Counted from the stretch's first letter, positions 1 to 12,599 are shown. The stretch is 64,000 nt of DNA from Molanna angustata (GCA_963576475.1 OY754971.1:280501-344500); one strand, 5' to 3'. Notes: generated by a model not told the origin, from the sequence alone. Numbers and translations: made by a program.

Positions 1-150
1 TTTTATGTTTTTATATTTCATCAATGTCTATATTTTTATTTGTTTTTACATATATTTCATCTTTGTGTGTAATTAATTATTGTAGGTGTATATTGTAACA
101 AGTAAATGGCTTATGCCGTATATTTTGTAAATAAATAAATAAATAAAATT
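1..150 (+). mobile_element. LINE 3' end with (AAATA)n tail
   Basis: AT-rich UTR-like sequence ends in a short AATAAATAAATAAATAAAA tail at about 130-148. This is the usual end of Jockey/CR1-type elements in this window (compare 5150 and 20570). No coding part is visible; the element starts before the window. Confidence 0.4.
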
Positions 151-1070
151 ACCTATACACACTTAAAGTAATATGAAACTTTACCGACATAATTGAGAGG
201 AATTTCGCAGTCACTTACCACACTCCATTGGGAAAGTTATAGAGCTTCAAGCTCTGTTCATCCCCGGAGCAATTGCTGGTATCAGGCATATTTCATAACT
301 CTGCCACTCAGAAGCCAACATCAAACGTGGGGACCCGACGAATCGAGCTTTGATAAAATACAGACAAGTCTAAAATTATTATACATTATACCTTAGTACC
401 TACATAATCTATAAAAAAATATTTAAATTCTATTAAACACTTGCGAGCAAGAGAAGTATAAAATATGTTGTATGTAACAAGTAATTATTAGTCACCGCAT
501 ATTTATATGTAATGTATAGATGTAGGTTTAGGGAAGTAGTTGTCTAAGGAAACTAGTGCAAGGTGATTATTATGAGCTACTGCCAACTGGTAATAGATGA
601 GTAAATATTATCAACATTACATTAAATACCACCGCGAGACTTGCTTCGTGATTCATCTGACCAATTGGTTGGCTGTCACTAGCTGGCTCCAGTATAGGTA
701 CTGTCTGCCGCCAGATATGTCGGACCTTCAACAGACCCCTGGGGGACACCATAATAATACATTAACACACGAACCTAACGCACTTACATACTATTTAAAT
801 GATAAGAGAACTAAATCTACGTAACATTTATAATATCGTGTTGGTGTTTTTAGATTATGGCGAAAAATTCTATCGACATTATTAAAACCACCAAATACAT
901 TATGAAGCTACATACATGTTAGTAAGGTGTAACTATCCCGTGATCATTAAAATTTTTAAAATTCCTAATTTGTTTATTTTTTTGCATTTTTAGAAAAAAC
1001 CTGACATGAAAAGAATATAATTTACAAAAGAGAAAAGTACACTGGGTTCATGAATCCAGGCCCACGAGCA
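151..1070. other. No gene seen; AT-rich intergenic sequence
   Basis: Short ORFs at 193-396 and 570-824 lie in slightly GC-richer islands (for example around 200-330 and 650-750). These could be decayed repeat fragments, but I recognise no protein motif. Confidence 0.4.
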
Positions 1071-1079
1071 CACGGGACC

Positions 1080-1340
1080 AGAGTACCAGTCAGAATAGGT
1101 GAGCCACACGGGCTTGAGACCATGTGGTCCCTTTATGACTCGAGTCACGCTCACCACTCACCCACCAATCTCCGACTGATATTTCACTCCTCTGTGGGCA
1201 ACCAAATCCAATAGGACGCGGACAATGCTGCTTTACCACCATATCCAAAAGTTCTTTTACTTTACCTCTAGGGAGACCTAGGTCCTTAAAGTAGGAATAT
1301 AATGACTTTGCGGGCAGGCCTCTCGCCCCCACATAATATC
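1080..1340 (-). pseudogene. Fragment of a non-LTR retrotransposon polyprotein C-terminus
   Basis: The minus-strand frame reads MGARGLPAKSLYSYFKDLGL, then PRGKVKELLDMVVKQH. It resembles the VGARGxxAxSLxxxLKDLGL..K... motif found at the extreme C-terminus of some LINE reverse transcriptase proteins. About 80 codons remain. Upstream domains are absent, so it is a relic. Confidence 0.5.
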
Positions 1341-1479
1341 CAACTTTGCAACTATTTCGTGATTTTCAAGTGCCATCTTTTAAAAATATCTATTAAAAAA
1401 ATGTGCTATTTCAAATACATAAGGACATTGGAAGGTCGCACCATGCCTTTGTACGTGTGGCGAGTGATAGACATAATAT

Positions 1480-1862
1480 AGTGGGTCAACTGTGTACCCC
1501 ATTAACACATACATACACAACACACCACTACTACACGTACAATGGGGTGGTGTGGTTCAACCAACTTGAAACAGATTTGAGACTGGCAATTGAACATAAT
1601 GATTTTAAAAAAAAAATAAAGAATAAATCAAACTTATTATTTGACTGATATGTAAATTATATTAACTTCTTTTTGTATAGATAATAATTATGTATGTATA
1701 ATATTTTGTGTATTCTGTATTAAATTGTCTCCTTTACACACGAGTGCTTGCACTCTAGTAAAGGGTAAATATGTTTTGTCTTACTGTGAATCTTTTCTAT
1801 ATAGTTTGTTTGTTTTATATTTTGTATATGTTATTGTAAACTTAATAAAAAAAAAAAAAAAA
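1480..1862 (+). mobile_element. LINE 3' end: RT C-terminal codons, UTR and poly(A)
   Basis: The frame ending at 1648 reads YNGVVWFNQLETDLRLAIEH, then NDFKKKIKNKSNLLFD and stop, a typical Jockey-like C-terminus. It is followed by a UTR with CCTTTACACACGAGTGCTTG and a poly(A) tail at about 1845-1861. A second copy lies inverted at about 63260-63560, and a short UTR piece lies near 50230. Confidence 0.6.
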
Positions 1863-2880
1863 ATTGTGCTAAAGCCATTTTGAACTGTTTTATCTACCAG
1901 TTTCTTGTACTTGTTTAACTTGTATTGGTGGTCTTTTGGAATATTTTGTGTCCCATGGAACAGTTAGCTCAACATAAATAACTCTTTCAATATAAAAAAA
2001 GTATACTGTCAAGTCAGGCCTAAGAGATGAGATGCAGATCTCCTTTGGAAGGTTATATCTCTATGTTCTCGTATCCATTAGGATATTCCAGTCATCTGAC
2101 TTCCCAATTATTGATACTAATTTCTTTGCTGTAGGTCTGACTTTTTGTCCCGATTTTACAAATGTTTCAACCGACTGTTTTTATGTGGTTAATCCTTTGA
2201 TGGCTCTTGCCAATAATATATTTTATATAAAATCTTGACAAAAGTACGGAAATTGAAAATTGAACAGAGGATGAAATTTTACTGACGAAACTCGTAGTAA
2301 GAACTGTCTGCGTGATACCGATAGAAAAGTTAAAAAGAAAACTAATGGAGAGTAAAATTATTTTATAAAACATTTTTAATATATAAAATTATTTTTTTAA
2401 TAAAGAATGTTTTAAATAAAACAAAAAATTTAATTTTGCTTTTGTCCCGATAAACAAACGCCTGGTACACAAGCGTCATTTGAATCTTCGGTAGAGACTG
2501 CCCTGCCCCGTGTAAGTATGCACCTGGTTATAATACTCTTCATTCTAAAAAGTAATAAGTAGTTGATGCCTGAGGGGAAAATTCCTTAAACAAAATTAGG
2601 GTCCATTGGGGCATCACCATTTGCAGGTATCAACCAAGATTTGTTATTAGGTAGAGCTCTACATACATATATGTACATACATACTTACATACATTCATAC
2701 ACTGAATCATTTTACATTATTTTAATATTATATTTCATTTCAAAATGTCAAATTAAGAGGTGTTACAAAACCGCCAAATATACTATGATACTATGAAGTT
2801 CCGTGTTAAGAATAACTATCGCGTGTTCGTGAAAAGCGTTTATACCTGATTCGAATGATCGGAAAATTTTCATTTTTTGC
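1863..2880. other. No gene seen; AT-rich with weak repeat relics
   Basis: Short ORFs on both strands at 2032-2373 overlap each other and match nothing I know. The GC-richer patch at about 2450-2640 may be an old retroelement fragment. Confidence 0.35.
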
Positions 2881-2889
2881 ATTTCCAGA

Positions 2890-3040
2890 ACAAACCTGAG
2901 TCCGGTCAAAAGGCGAAATCGAAACCCTATAGAGTTCTATAATATATTATAAAACTCCAAAACATAATTATATCCATGATATAGGTAGGTTATCATGAGG
3001 GTTTTGATTCCGTCGTTTGACAAGATTTGACCCCTGAATT
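2890..3040. repeat. Diverged fold-back MITE (GGCAAGTCTGGTC family)
   Basis: It contains the same inner sequence as the MITE at 12165-12350: CGAAATCGAAACCCT, AGTTCTATAAT, ATAATTATATCCATGATAT and GTGAGGGTTTTGATT-like words, ending near GACCCCTGAATT. Termini are degraded. Confidence 0.5.
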
Positions 3041-3207
3041 AAAATGAAATGTTATCAAAAATTCGCTTTGATTTTATACACTCTTTAAGAAAAAAATATT
3101 TTTTCTCTACGACGTATAGTTATGGAGTAATTAAAAAAAATATTATTTAAAAGGAAATGCTAAATTTGATAGTTATATAAAAGTCATAAATTTTACATAT
3201 TTAAGTA

Positions 3208-4719
3208 ATTCATTCATACCATCACGGCATATCCCACAATGTGGGGTAACCAGCGAAAGGTGTGCGGGTGTGCATTGCCTTATAAAAGGGAGCACAACAT
3301 ATCTATGTAGGTATACCTACACACCAGTCTCGTCTCACCCAAAAAGGCACTATATTCAGAATGGGTGGTGAACCTCATTGCTGAACTATGTGAGATGTTA
3401 TTGTTGCCTGTTGTATTTTCGATTACCTGGCTCTTACGGGACACTCGAAAACAATAATAGAAAAGTGTGGAAGCACTATTCTAAGCCGGTGCCTCACAGC
3501 TAAGTAATTAATTTTAAAACCTCACTTAAGTACCTCATTTAAGTAATTAATTTCAAAACAAAATATTTCGAAATGCGATGTTTGAGTTAATTTGCTATCT
3601 TAATAAAAGATAGTATTATTTTTCTTCTGATTTAACTGGCTATCTTCTGATAATGTTTTTTTAACGTGGTGAATTTGAGAAATTCGATTTTAAAAATTCC
3701 TTCTTTAACAATATGTAGGTAGGTATAATGTATCCATATCTACGTGTTTTACGAGGTTTTTAAAAAACCAAAACAAATTGATTGTATAATGTAAACCTCC
3801 TTTTAATTACTGAATGACATCTATTATATTAATGTCATTAGGTAGGTACCTACAATAAGTAATTACCTATTTGATATCACAACATATTATACATTTTTAA
3901 AACTGTGTCACACACTTTTAGGTTAGCATGTAAAATACTTATTTTAGTTGACAAAACGTTTTTTTTATGTTGCTATGCAGTTTAAGTGTTACATTATTAT
4001 GAAATATTGAGGCGATGTAAAATAAATAAACATATAATCGTAAATACACACAGGAACACAATATTTAAACCGACCTTGTTTTTTATCAACATAACGAGCG
4101 AAACCCGGCAATCGTTGTACTGCCTGTGTATAATTAAAAAAAAATATGTAGGTACCTAATCAAAATATTCTAATTATAAAACAGTCCTTCCCGTCCCTTC
4201 AGTGCCTCCTTCCTCCCGTCTCTTCCATCCCTTCAGGGAAAAAATCAAATGACATTTATGTTCGTATTCCTATGGCGATCATTTTCAATTCTTTCCTATG
4301 TGAGATATTAAATAAATAAAAAAAAATTAAGTTCATTGGTCGCTTCTACAGAGACCGCGTCGAACGCATGGACGACAATAGTATTATTTTCAAATTCTAA
4401 AGACAGAAATATCCGACAACAGAAGAACTTCAAAGAGATAACTTCCTACCTTTACCCGTCATTAAAATAATGTATTTCTCTTTGTATCAGTCCATATTAG
4501 AATATGCAATTATATCATGGGGAGGCGCTTACCATGTTACATTAGACCCTTTGATAAAACTACAAAAATCCGTATTAAAGATAATCTACAAGGTACCAAT
4601 CCGCACTCCATCCGACGCATTATTTACCAACTTTAATATACTAAACATATCACAATTATATGCAAAGAACGCTTGTACATACATATATAAAAACATAGAC
4701 AAACTTGACTCTACGCAAA
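3208..4719. repeat. Left arm of 1.5 kb inverted repeat (partner 14742-16254)
   Basis: The reverse complement of this block recurs at 14742-16254 with very few differences seen; for example, AGTATTATTTTTCTTCTG against one changed base. The outer end, read on the minus strand, is GGGATATGCCGTGATGGTATGAATGAAT, which looks like an RTE-type 3' terminus with a short tetranucleotide tail. The inner part contains the 5' end of the Jockey-like RT fragment at 4470. Confidence 0.85.
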
Positions 4720-5162
4720 CATCTAGACCAACTAGACAGACCGAACAGGCTAAACTCCTAATACCTAGACTCAAAACAACTTTTGGACAAAGAAATTTCC
4801 TGTATTTTGGAGTCAAATTATACAACGAACTACCTTTAACACTTAGACAAAACAGTAACTTGAAAATATTTAAGCGAGATATTAAAATTTGGATTGAAAT
4901 AGGGCAGAGACTATATTAAAAATAAATTAATCACCTGAACTCTGAAAATACTCCCATAGTGATTAACCAAAACTGAAAACTAATAAGACATCTATACACA
5001 GTCTCAGAACAGGTTTTTCCTAGTGAGGCAGTTTATGACAATAGTAAAATATCTGGTAACTATTATGTAACTTAATGTAAGTTAAATATATTATGATGCA
5101 ATAAAAAAAATTGTTACTAGATTTAAGGAAAAATTGTATTTTATATAATAAATAAATAAATA
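4440..5162 (+). pseudogene. 5'-truncated Jockey/CR1-like LINE: RT C-terminal region plus 3' UTR and (AAATA)n tail
   Basis: The 149-codon frame 4470-4919 reads YQSILEYAIISWGGAYHVTL, then LIKLQKSVLKIIYKVP and further. This is the conserved region after the RT fingers/palm (typically ILEY...W......L..LQK..LKII...P). The catalytic YxDD block is missing. It ends with a 3' UTR (GGTTTTTCCTAGTGAGGCAG) and an AATAAATAAATAAAT tail at 5145-5161. The 3' UTR word CCTAGTGAGGCA also occurs at the relic near 38070, so both belong to one family. Confidence 0.75.
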
Positions 5163-5669
5163 GAACAGTCCAAGATAGTCCACTTTCATAAACAGGTCAA
5201 ATGAGCTAACAAACGATAAAGTAAAAGAAGAAAATGTTTAAATATAGAGACCGACCCGGGTACACGCTCAACAAAGCACATACGATACATGCATACAACC
5301 ATACTTGATTACTTACAAACATATTATTTTATATATAAAGAAGATAATCAACTGAAGTACATATATGGAGGATACTCACGCCTATATTTATTTTAGTTAA
5401 TCACAAATATTTTTGTGATTAGTTTACAAAAATCAGATAATGAACATAATGTCATAACAGGCGTGTTAAAGGAGACAAATTGTCCCTTTGTATGTTATAT
5501 AATTTTTTTAATATTTTTATATTTATTTTTTGCTGTTCAAATATATGCTGTTCACGGACGGTATATACACTTTATTAAACAAACAAATTATGATATTGCA
5601 ATGCGGATTTGTATATTTATTACAAATACATACAAAGGTACGAAATTCCTTTTTTTATGTTTTTTTTTT
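5163..5669. other. No gene seen
   Basis: AT-rich sequence with an overlapping 100-aa ORF (5415-5717) rich in Phe/Ile/Leu, the usual product of AT-rich DNA. It runs into the MITE that follows, so it is not considered coding. Confidence 0.4.
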
Positions 5670-6215
5670 CTAGTGATGAGCAAAAGTCTTCCAAGTCTAA
5701 AAGTCTTGGTCTTGTGAGACTTACAAGACCAAGACTGCATGAGTCGCTGCAAGACCAATATCAAGACCAAGACCAGGCTTTGCAATACCAAAAATCTTGC
5801 AAGACCAAATGCAAGAGTCTTGCGGTCTTGCAATATTTTATAAACTAATTCATTTTCAATTAAAAAGTAAGCAATTAACAACGTACTAACGACAAAATAC
5901 TTTAAATTAATCTTTTTTTATTTATTTCATTGCAATTATTGAATTTTAATAGAAAAGTGCTCGGAAAAGTTTCAAGACCTGCAAGACTTGCAAGACCAAG
6001 ACTGGGTATGCAAAACCGAGACTCGATCGAGTATGCTAGGCCAAAACCATGACCAAATTTGTAAATATATGACCAAGATCAGGAGTACAAGATCAAGACC
6101 GGGTATACAAGACCAAGACTCGATCGAGTATGCAATACCAAGACCACATTTTTTGTAAATGTATGATTAAGACCAAGACCACCCCAATTTTGGTCTTGAA
6201 TTTGCTCATCACTAG
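5670..6215. mobile_element. MITE with CTAGTGATGAGCAAA termini and CAAGACCAAGAC internal repeats
   Basis: Terminal inverted repeats CTAGTGATGAGCAAA (5670) and TTTGCTCATCACTAG (end 6215) bound 546 bp. The interior is a degenerate array of (TGCAAGACCAAGAC)n on both strands. The flanks are T-rich (left tttttttt, right tatttttc), which would allow a hAT-type 8-bp duplication but does not prove it. No transposase. Confidence 0.75.
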
Positions 6216-6304
6216 TATTTTTCATTCATGTTTTATGACATTACATATATAGGTATATTATATTTAAGGCATTATACTGACAAAAAATTAATGGCAAAAT
6301 TGTG

Positions 6305-6625
6305 AAAGAAATATTGTAAGTAAGATGAAAATAAACGCCTTAAGGTGGTTTGGTCACATAGAAAGAATGAGTGATTACCGTCTGACAAAAAAGTATATTA
6401 GGCTGATAAAAGAGGAACGAAAAGTAGAGGTCGGTTAAAGAAAAGTTGGCACGATCACATAAATGGAATTTTGAAAGATGGAGAAATTCGAAATAAAAAT
6501 ACTATAAATGCGTGTATGAGACATGCATGGACGTGAATGAAGCGAGACGTGTAATTCAATAGAGAAGAGTCTGGTGTTCGGTTCTCTCTGCTACCCCAAA
6601 TAGGGAAACTAACTTTCATTCTATT
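6305..6625 (+). pseudogene. RTE-like LINE 3' fragment (RT C-terminus)
   Basis: Frameshifted remnant of a KINALRWFGHIERMSDYR...GRPRKSWHDHINGILKD...CMRHAW-type C-terminus, ending in TCGGTTCTCTCTGCTACCCCAAATAGGG. A better copy lies at 50785-51112. The LRWFGH.ERM...GRPR..W.D.I signature is common to RTE/BovB-like C-terminal regions. Confidence 0.65.
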
Positions 6626-7144
6626 AAATAAGTACATTTATTTTTCCTTACATTCTTTCCTTATGTCCTCATTTCTTACCCTGTCATACATCGTTCTATT
6701 ACAAATTCTTCTTAGCAATCTCTTTTCAATTCAATTTATTCTGCTTTCGTTGGCTCTAAGATAACTTGAGGAATGGCAACTTTGATATGTTGTGATCATT
6801 CATAACCGGTCTAAATGCTCCATTCACTCTGTTTCCTGCCATAACTCTTCTTTCGATAGGTATCCTTATCGGCCCGTCCATTCCATTGTTGAAGTCTGGA
6901 AATTTACAAAAAATACAATTTCGGATGTATTGTAAAATAACTAACCATACTCGGTATGGAGTCTGCCTAGTGCCTAGTTATCTGGATTATGTTATATCGT
7001 AATATGTATATACATTTAATAATAATAATAATTAAGCCTTTTATTATTCCATTTCTTTTACAATATTTTTTAATATAAGTATTTTATTTAATTAGTAGTT
7101 AGTTAAATTAATGTGCAGTGTTTAAACTTATTTCTACTTTCTTA

Positions 7145-7770
7145 TTTGTATGTATATACGTATATTTTTCATGAAATGGATCCCTCTTGGGTAAAGGCCT
7201 CCTCCAATAGTTTCCATATAGTTCTATCTTTGCCCTTTTCTTTCCAGTCCATTCCCCCCGTTGTTATTATATCATCGATCCACCTTTTGTACGGCCTGCC
7301 AACATTCCTTTTTCTTTGGGTCCCGTCCATATCGTCGTTAGTAAAGTCCATCTATCATCTGTGAAACGCGATAAGTGTCCAGCCCATTGCCACTTTAATT
7401 TTAAAGCTTGTTTTAGCGCATCTGTTAATTTTGTCTTTTTCCTAATAGTTTCACTATTAATCTTATGTATTTTCCGCTATTTTAACATGCTTCTTTCCAT
7501 TGCTCTTTGACATGATCTGATTGCTGTTTTTGTCTTGTTTGTAAAAGTCCAAGTTTGGCATGCATATAACAAACTGGGATTAATACAGGTCTCCATTATT
7601 ATTTTTTTCATTTCGTAATTGAAGTCTCCTTTTAGTATTTCTTTCTGCGTCCAAAACTTTTGCCATGCTATGGGTATTCACTCTTCTATTTATTTCTTCT
7701 TCGTTTCTAGTGTTTTTGAAAGATATTAGTTTCCCGAGGTAAATGTATTCCATCTACGAATTCGATTCTC
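7145..7770 (-). pseudogene. RTE-like LINE C-terminal fragment, decayed
   Basis: The minus-strand frame 7351-7169 encodes MDGTQRKRNVGRPYKRWIDD, then IITTGGMDWKEKGKDRTIWK and LLEEAFTQ. This is the characteristic GRP..RW.DDI....G..W...A.DR..W..L.EAF.Q end of such elements. Upstream on the minus strand (7360-7770), recognisable words (LKCHFNF-type, INRRVNTHSMAKVLDAE, KLISFKNTRNEEE) occur in shifted frames. Confidence 0.65.
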
Positions 7771-8921
7771 TGAGTATCTGTTTATATATGTATATATGAA
7801 CTTATTAACTATGTAAAATATATTTGCGTGCGGATACAAATAATCTACTTTTTATTTTCATTTTTCAATCATGTTTTTCCTTATTCCATTCTTTGTAATA
7901 ACCTTTTTTCTAGCAATTGTTTAATACCTATATTACATAATTAGTTTAACCTACTTTAAAAAAATCTTTCAATGGTTTATACATAATGAAATGTATAAAT
8001 TAATATACTTAACTATTGTAAATAATTATATTCTATAAACTATTGGTTCAGTACATCTATAAATCTATAAAAGAATAGTGAATATATAAATAAATTAATA
8101 ATTAAATAAAAATAAATATTATATTGAATTGGTATTATTAGCGATGGCATTGTCCGTCGTATAAAAATCTTGAAATCTATAGATCCTGGTCGCGGTCCGC
8201 ATTATAATGAATACAGCCCGCGGGCCGTATGTTTAACATTACTGACATATCATTTTATATGATCTGTGACTTTTGACTAATAACTAATAACTTATTCTGA
8301 ATATAGAAATACCTAAACACCTCGTCCGTAAATTTATTTATTTATTTTTATTTACCTTTTATCACACCATATTTATAATGACAACCAGGGTCGGATCAAT
8401 CTTAGAACAATCAGGAACAAGAAGTCAGGGCGGTTGTCTTAAAAAGGGCGCTTCAAATTCTAAAATGTTAATCATATAAATAAAATTCGCAGGTAAGGCG
8501 CTCGGTTCCCTTTGCGTACCCGGATAGAGGCTCGGCATGATGGAGTATATGTAAAAAATCCCGCTTAGTCATTTTAGACCCGATGTAATTATCAAAAAAA
8601 ATGGGGGGGGGGGGGGGGCGGATTCAAATATATTGCTACGGGCGCAAAAACACGTTTATCCGGCCCTGATGACAACAATAAGTAGATTACTGCTGCCCAA
8701 CTAGGAAATCCTGTTCTAGGACTAGCAGTTTATGTTCGTTTATGTGCGTCTCCTTCATGTCTTAAAGTAGGTAAAAAAATGAAATAATAACTAAAAAATC
8801 CGAAACCAAAAATGCTGCAATGAAAATACAAAAACTAAAATAATAATAATGATTTTCGTCATTTTTACCCAACTCCGAAATATGTAATGTAAATGAATGC
8901 AACATAATAAATAAAAAGGCA
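7771..8921. other. No gene seen; AT-rich with a poly(G) tract
   Basis: Contains a (G)n run at about 8603-8620 and a short GC patch at 8185-8230 (CGGTCCGCATT and CCCGCGGGCCG), which looks like a hAT-type MITE end. Nothing codes convincingly. Confidence 0.4.
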
Positions 8922-9046
8922 CTATAAAGTATAAAATAATTGCCTGATTTTGAAAAAATAAAGTATAAAATAATTGCCTGATTTTGAAAAAATAAAGTAT
9001 AAAATAATTGCCTGATTTTGAAAAAATAAAGTATAAAATAATTGCC
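8922..9046. repeat. 34-bp tandem repeat, about 3.7 copies
   Basis: Unit AAAGTATAAAATAATTGCCT plus GATTTTGAAAAAAT, essentially identical between copies. Because 34 is not a multiple of 3, the unit is read in successive frames by the minus-strand ORFs at 8762-9346, which are artefacts. Confidence 0.9.
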
Positions 9047-9425
9047 TGAAGAAACAATAGCAGACACCGCCAGAACAAAAAGCCTCCTAAGAACCACAGA
9101 GATGAAGACTCTACGACCCATCGCAGGCGTAACACTTCGTGACAGATTAAGGAACTCGGAAATAAGGAGAATCTGTGATGTCGAAGGTGTCATGCGATGG
9201 GGAAGAGCACGTTGAAGATTCTGGTGAGATGATGTGGGGAGAGCAGGTTCGGATCGAGTGGTGAGGATAGCAGCGGATGAGGAGATAACAAACAGCAGAC
9301 CCCCTGGAAGACCACGCAAGCGACGGAGGGATAGTTGGACTTCCACCTCACAAAAGCAGACTCCGAGAATAACAGGACACAGTCCTAACTACAGCGGAAG
9401 AAGTAGAAGGTTAAATATTATTAAG
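9047..9425 (+). pseudogene. LINE RT C-terminal fragment (RTE-like)
   Basis: Broken frames read EETIADTARTKSLLRTTEMK, LRPIAGVTLRDRLRNSEIRR, CDVEGVMRWGRAR and then SRPPGRPRKRRRDSWTS. One in-frame TGA and a frameshift interrupt it. The GRPRKR..DSW end is repeated at 9612-9795, suggesting a second copy of the same family. Confidence 0.65.
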
Positions 9426-9611
9426 AGGACATTTATGTAAACCTAAACACACCTTTCTTAAATCAAATGTCTCCAAACTCTGTTTATAAAAAAATACCAC
9501 GAGTATTTTCAACATTAAATAATTTTAAATTCAGCATAAATTCCACTAAATTATATTTTAAAAATATCCTTTTTAACATCATTTTTTTAATTACTTCAAC
9601 TATATGTCAAC

Positions 9612-9800
9612 TATAGAAACAGAAGACGTTACTGGAGAGATCACGTCGAAAGAGCGGATTCAGTGAGAGTGGTGAAAATAGCGGCAGACGAGATACCGTC
9701 AACCAGCAGACCCCCTGGACGACCGCCAAAGAGATGGAAGGACAGCTGGACATCCGAGAATAAACAGTACCCAGTACTAGAACAAGCAGAAGAAGAACTA
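9612..9800 (+). pseudogene. Second copy of the same LINE C-terminal fragment
   Basis: Reads RNRRRYWRDHVERADSVRVV, then KIAADEIPSTSRPPGRPPKR and WKDSWTSENKQ. It is parallel to the 9047-9425 copy but has independent substitutions. Confidence 0.65.
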
Positions 9801-12160
9801 TATGTCGTAATGAAATAAATCTTTTATATGCTTAAAGAGAGCATAAAATCAAAATGTATGACCGATAAAGTTTTTTCATTTCAAGTTAGGATTGTTCTTA
9901 AAATGCAAAAAATCAACAATTTTGGGTTTCCGATAATTTAAATTATGTACAAACCCTTTTTATCGCACGCGACCTTACTAGCACATAACTTCATAGTGCA
10001 TTAAGTAGTTATAATAACATCATGTTTTCAGTCATGTCCTCTTAATAACAGTCTTCTTCTTTTTAAGCTACGTCAGGTCTCCTCCGACGTCGGCTACCAC
10101 TGACATTGGCATCTCTGTCTCGAGCTAACCGGAGAAGTTCTTTCACACTGTGTCTTCATTTCTCATTCCTTGATGTTTCTTAGCCAAGACAGCATAGCCT
10201 CCTACCCACACCATGACTACCCTCAATTTACCCTTTAACGATGAGGATCAGTGGACTATATTTATTTATTGTAACGGAGAATTCGTCGCATATACATATG
10301 CCCATCTTTCTCGTTTTTATATTGAACATCAATTATCTTGTCCAGTATAAAATAAAAATTAGAATAACTGTCGCTTGTGGTAAATTAGCTTCTTAAAACA
10401 ATATAAATGATAGGTAAGTGCAGTAGTAGATAGTTATGTAGATATGTAATTATATTTGACATTGACTAAAGACAGGCTACAGGTAGATAAACAATGCCAA
10501 GAGAAGAATTCAACCGCCATTGATTTGATTTATGTAATATCATAATGCATTGGTTACGTCGACCTTACTACATACAAGATAGAGGACCATCAAATTAATG
10601 ACAGAAGACTCATAATATGTAAGAATAAATAAATGCAATGGAAATGAAGTATATTATACGAATGATGTGAAACGTGGGTTATAAATATAAATTGTATTTG
10701 TTTTTTAGGACACATCCAACTAAAATTTAGATCTATTTCAACCAATATGTCGTGTTTCGTGTGATTACCTTATTGTCATAGTACACGCGGTATGGTATTT
10801 TTTTCATTTGGTTGGAAAATTTGCCGTTTGACAATAAGCCCGCAATTGTACAAATTATATGTACGAATCATTACAAATTATATGTACGAATCATTACAAA
10901 TTATATGTACGAATCATTGCAAATAAATAAATAATTATTACCCATGTCTAAAGGTCATATTTTTGAAATATAAGTTAAACTTTTGTTGTGTGTAGATGTC
11001 TCAATTAAAATCTAATATTAATTTGTTGTGTTTTAAGTGATATCATGCTCCTCTCTCAAACCACCTACAAGCCAACATTATAAAGAAATAAACCATTATT
11101 GTAATGTAACATTAGGTATATCACAATTTTTGTCAATATATATTTAAACTGACATTTAGGCGGGAAATCAAAAACTCGACAGTCAAGGGCGGGAAAACGA
11201 GAATAATTATTGGTCGGTGACAGATCGGCAAACATTTTTTTATCAGCTATTCTTTATCCCACCATTTACATATGCATTATTAAAAATAGATAGCTGCTGC
11301 CCAACTAGGTATGCCTGTTCAAGGGCTAGCAGTATACATATTATTATAATATTTCACAGGAAAAAGAGGTTGTATTTATGTACATTTTAGCAATTATCTA
11401 AACTATATAAATTAAATTACTTCATACCAAGATTATAAAGATAATTAGAGTCATAATGATCTGCATATTATACATGTAGTTTATGAAAGTTTTTATGTAT
11501 TAATTGCACAAATCAGACCATTGAAAAGGTATTTATTAGTTATAAATATAAATAGACACTAACAGAGCATGGATATGACAGAGTGAATACATTATTCAAT
11601 ATTTTGGTGATTTAGCGGCGAAGTTAGAACACAATGAATAGAATAATAGTACCTAATATAGTAAACACGGGTTCGAATCTTACCTCGACCGGTCTCATAT
11701 ATCACATAATTTCATATTCTTACTTTAGCGAATGGATTTATTATTGTTTAAAGGAGATACGTTATTTTAAAAAACAAAATATTTAGTAGTTCAAGACATG
11801 GTATTGTGATAAGTAGGTACTCGATTTCATCTTATGTACTTCTCCGGTAGGTAGGTACACAGCACGATGGTATAGTATGATAAATGATTACCAGATAATT
11901 GAGAATGTTAAACCAAGAATTAGGTAACTATAAACCCATATATTTTTATAATATTTCTATAATTAAGTAGGTACGTCAACCTTGCGTGATTGTATTTATA
12001 AATAAGAACCTTACATTTATTTTTCATAAAACACGCATCTTAGTACATATTATTATAGCAAAGCTGTGCAGATACATCTCAACAGAGACATGTACAGGCT
12101 CAACTATAAAAATCAATTTCATATTGTTAGATATCACCATGTGTAGTCCATAAATTAAGG
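9801..12160. other. No gene seen; scattered small repeats
   Basis: Includes a GC-richer patch at about 10045-10260 (TCCTCCGACGTCGGC), probably an old LINE fragment, and a 23-bp unit ACAAATTATATGTACGAATC(ATT) three times at 10852-10920. A SINE-like piece at about 11640-11750 has a GGTTCGAATC B-box. The rest is AT-rich. Confidence 0.4.
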
Positions 12161-12164
12161 ATCT

Positions 12165-12350
12165 GGGAGGGCAAGTCTGGTCCGACCGGCGAAATTAAAA
12201 CCCTCGTGATTACCCATGTCATGGATATAATTATCATATGGAGTTCTATGACATCTAAAGATATTACAGAACTCCATATAATAATTATATCCATGATATG
12301 GGTAATCGTGAGGGTTTTGATTTCGCCGATTGAACCAGACTTGCCCCCCT
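12165..12350. mobile_element. Fold-back MITE with 5-bp target duplication
   Basis: 186 bp, nearly palindromic: GGGAGGGCAAGTCTGGTCC at the left and its complement GGACTTGCCCCCC-like at the right, with arms meeting near 12260. GATCT flanks both ends (12160-12164 and 12351-12355), a clean target-site duplication. Relatives occur at 2890 and 49173. Confidence 0.88.
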
Positions 12351-12599
12351 GATCTGATTAGTTTATCTTTTCACAATTTTGTTTCTTTCATAATGATTCT
12401 GTCTGTCAAAAAATACACGATAATGCTTTATTTTAAAAATAACCCCCAAGCGACATAACATGTCATTGTTAAAAGTGACGACATAGAAATATTAAAATAG
12501 TCATAATTCATTAAACACACAACAATATGTTAAAACGAAGTGACATTATGGTTTAACAATCGCACGACAATGCGAACAATATTTTGATAACAATTTTTG

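Noticed and set aside
4470..4919. Functional 149-aa gene
   Set aside because: It is the C-terminal remnant of a LINE reverse transcriptase without catalytic motifs, followed by a typical LINE 3' tail.
8762..9346. 194-codon and 114-codon minus-strand ORFs
   Set aside because: They run antisense to a LINE fragment and through a 34-bp tandem repeat whose reading frame shifts each copy; AT-driven hydrophobic composition.
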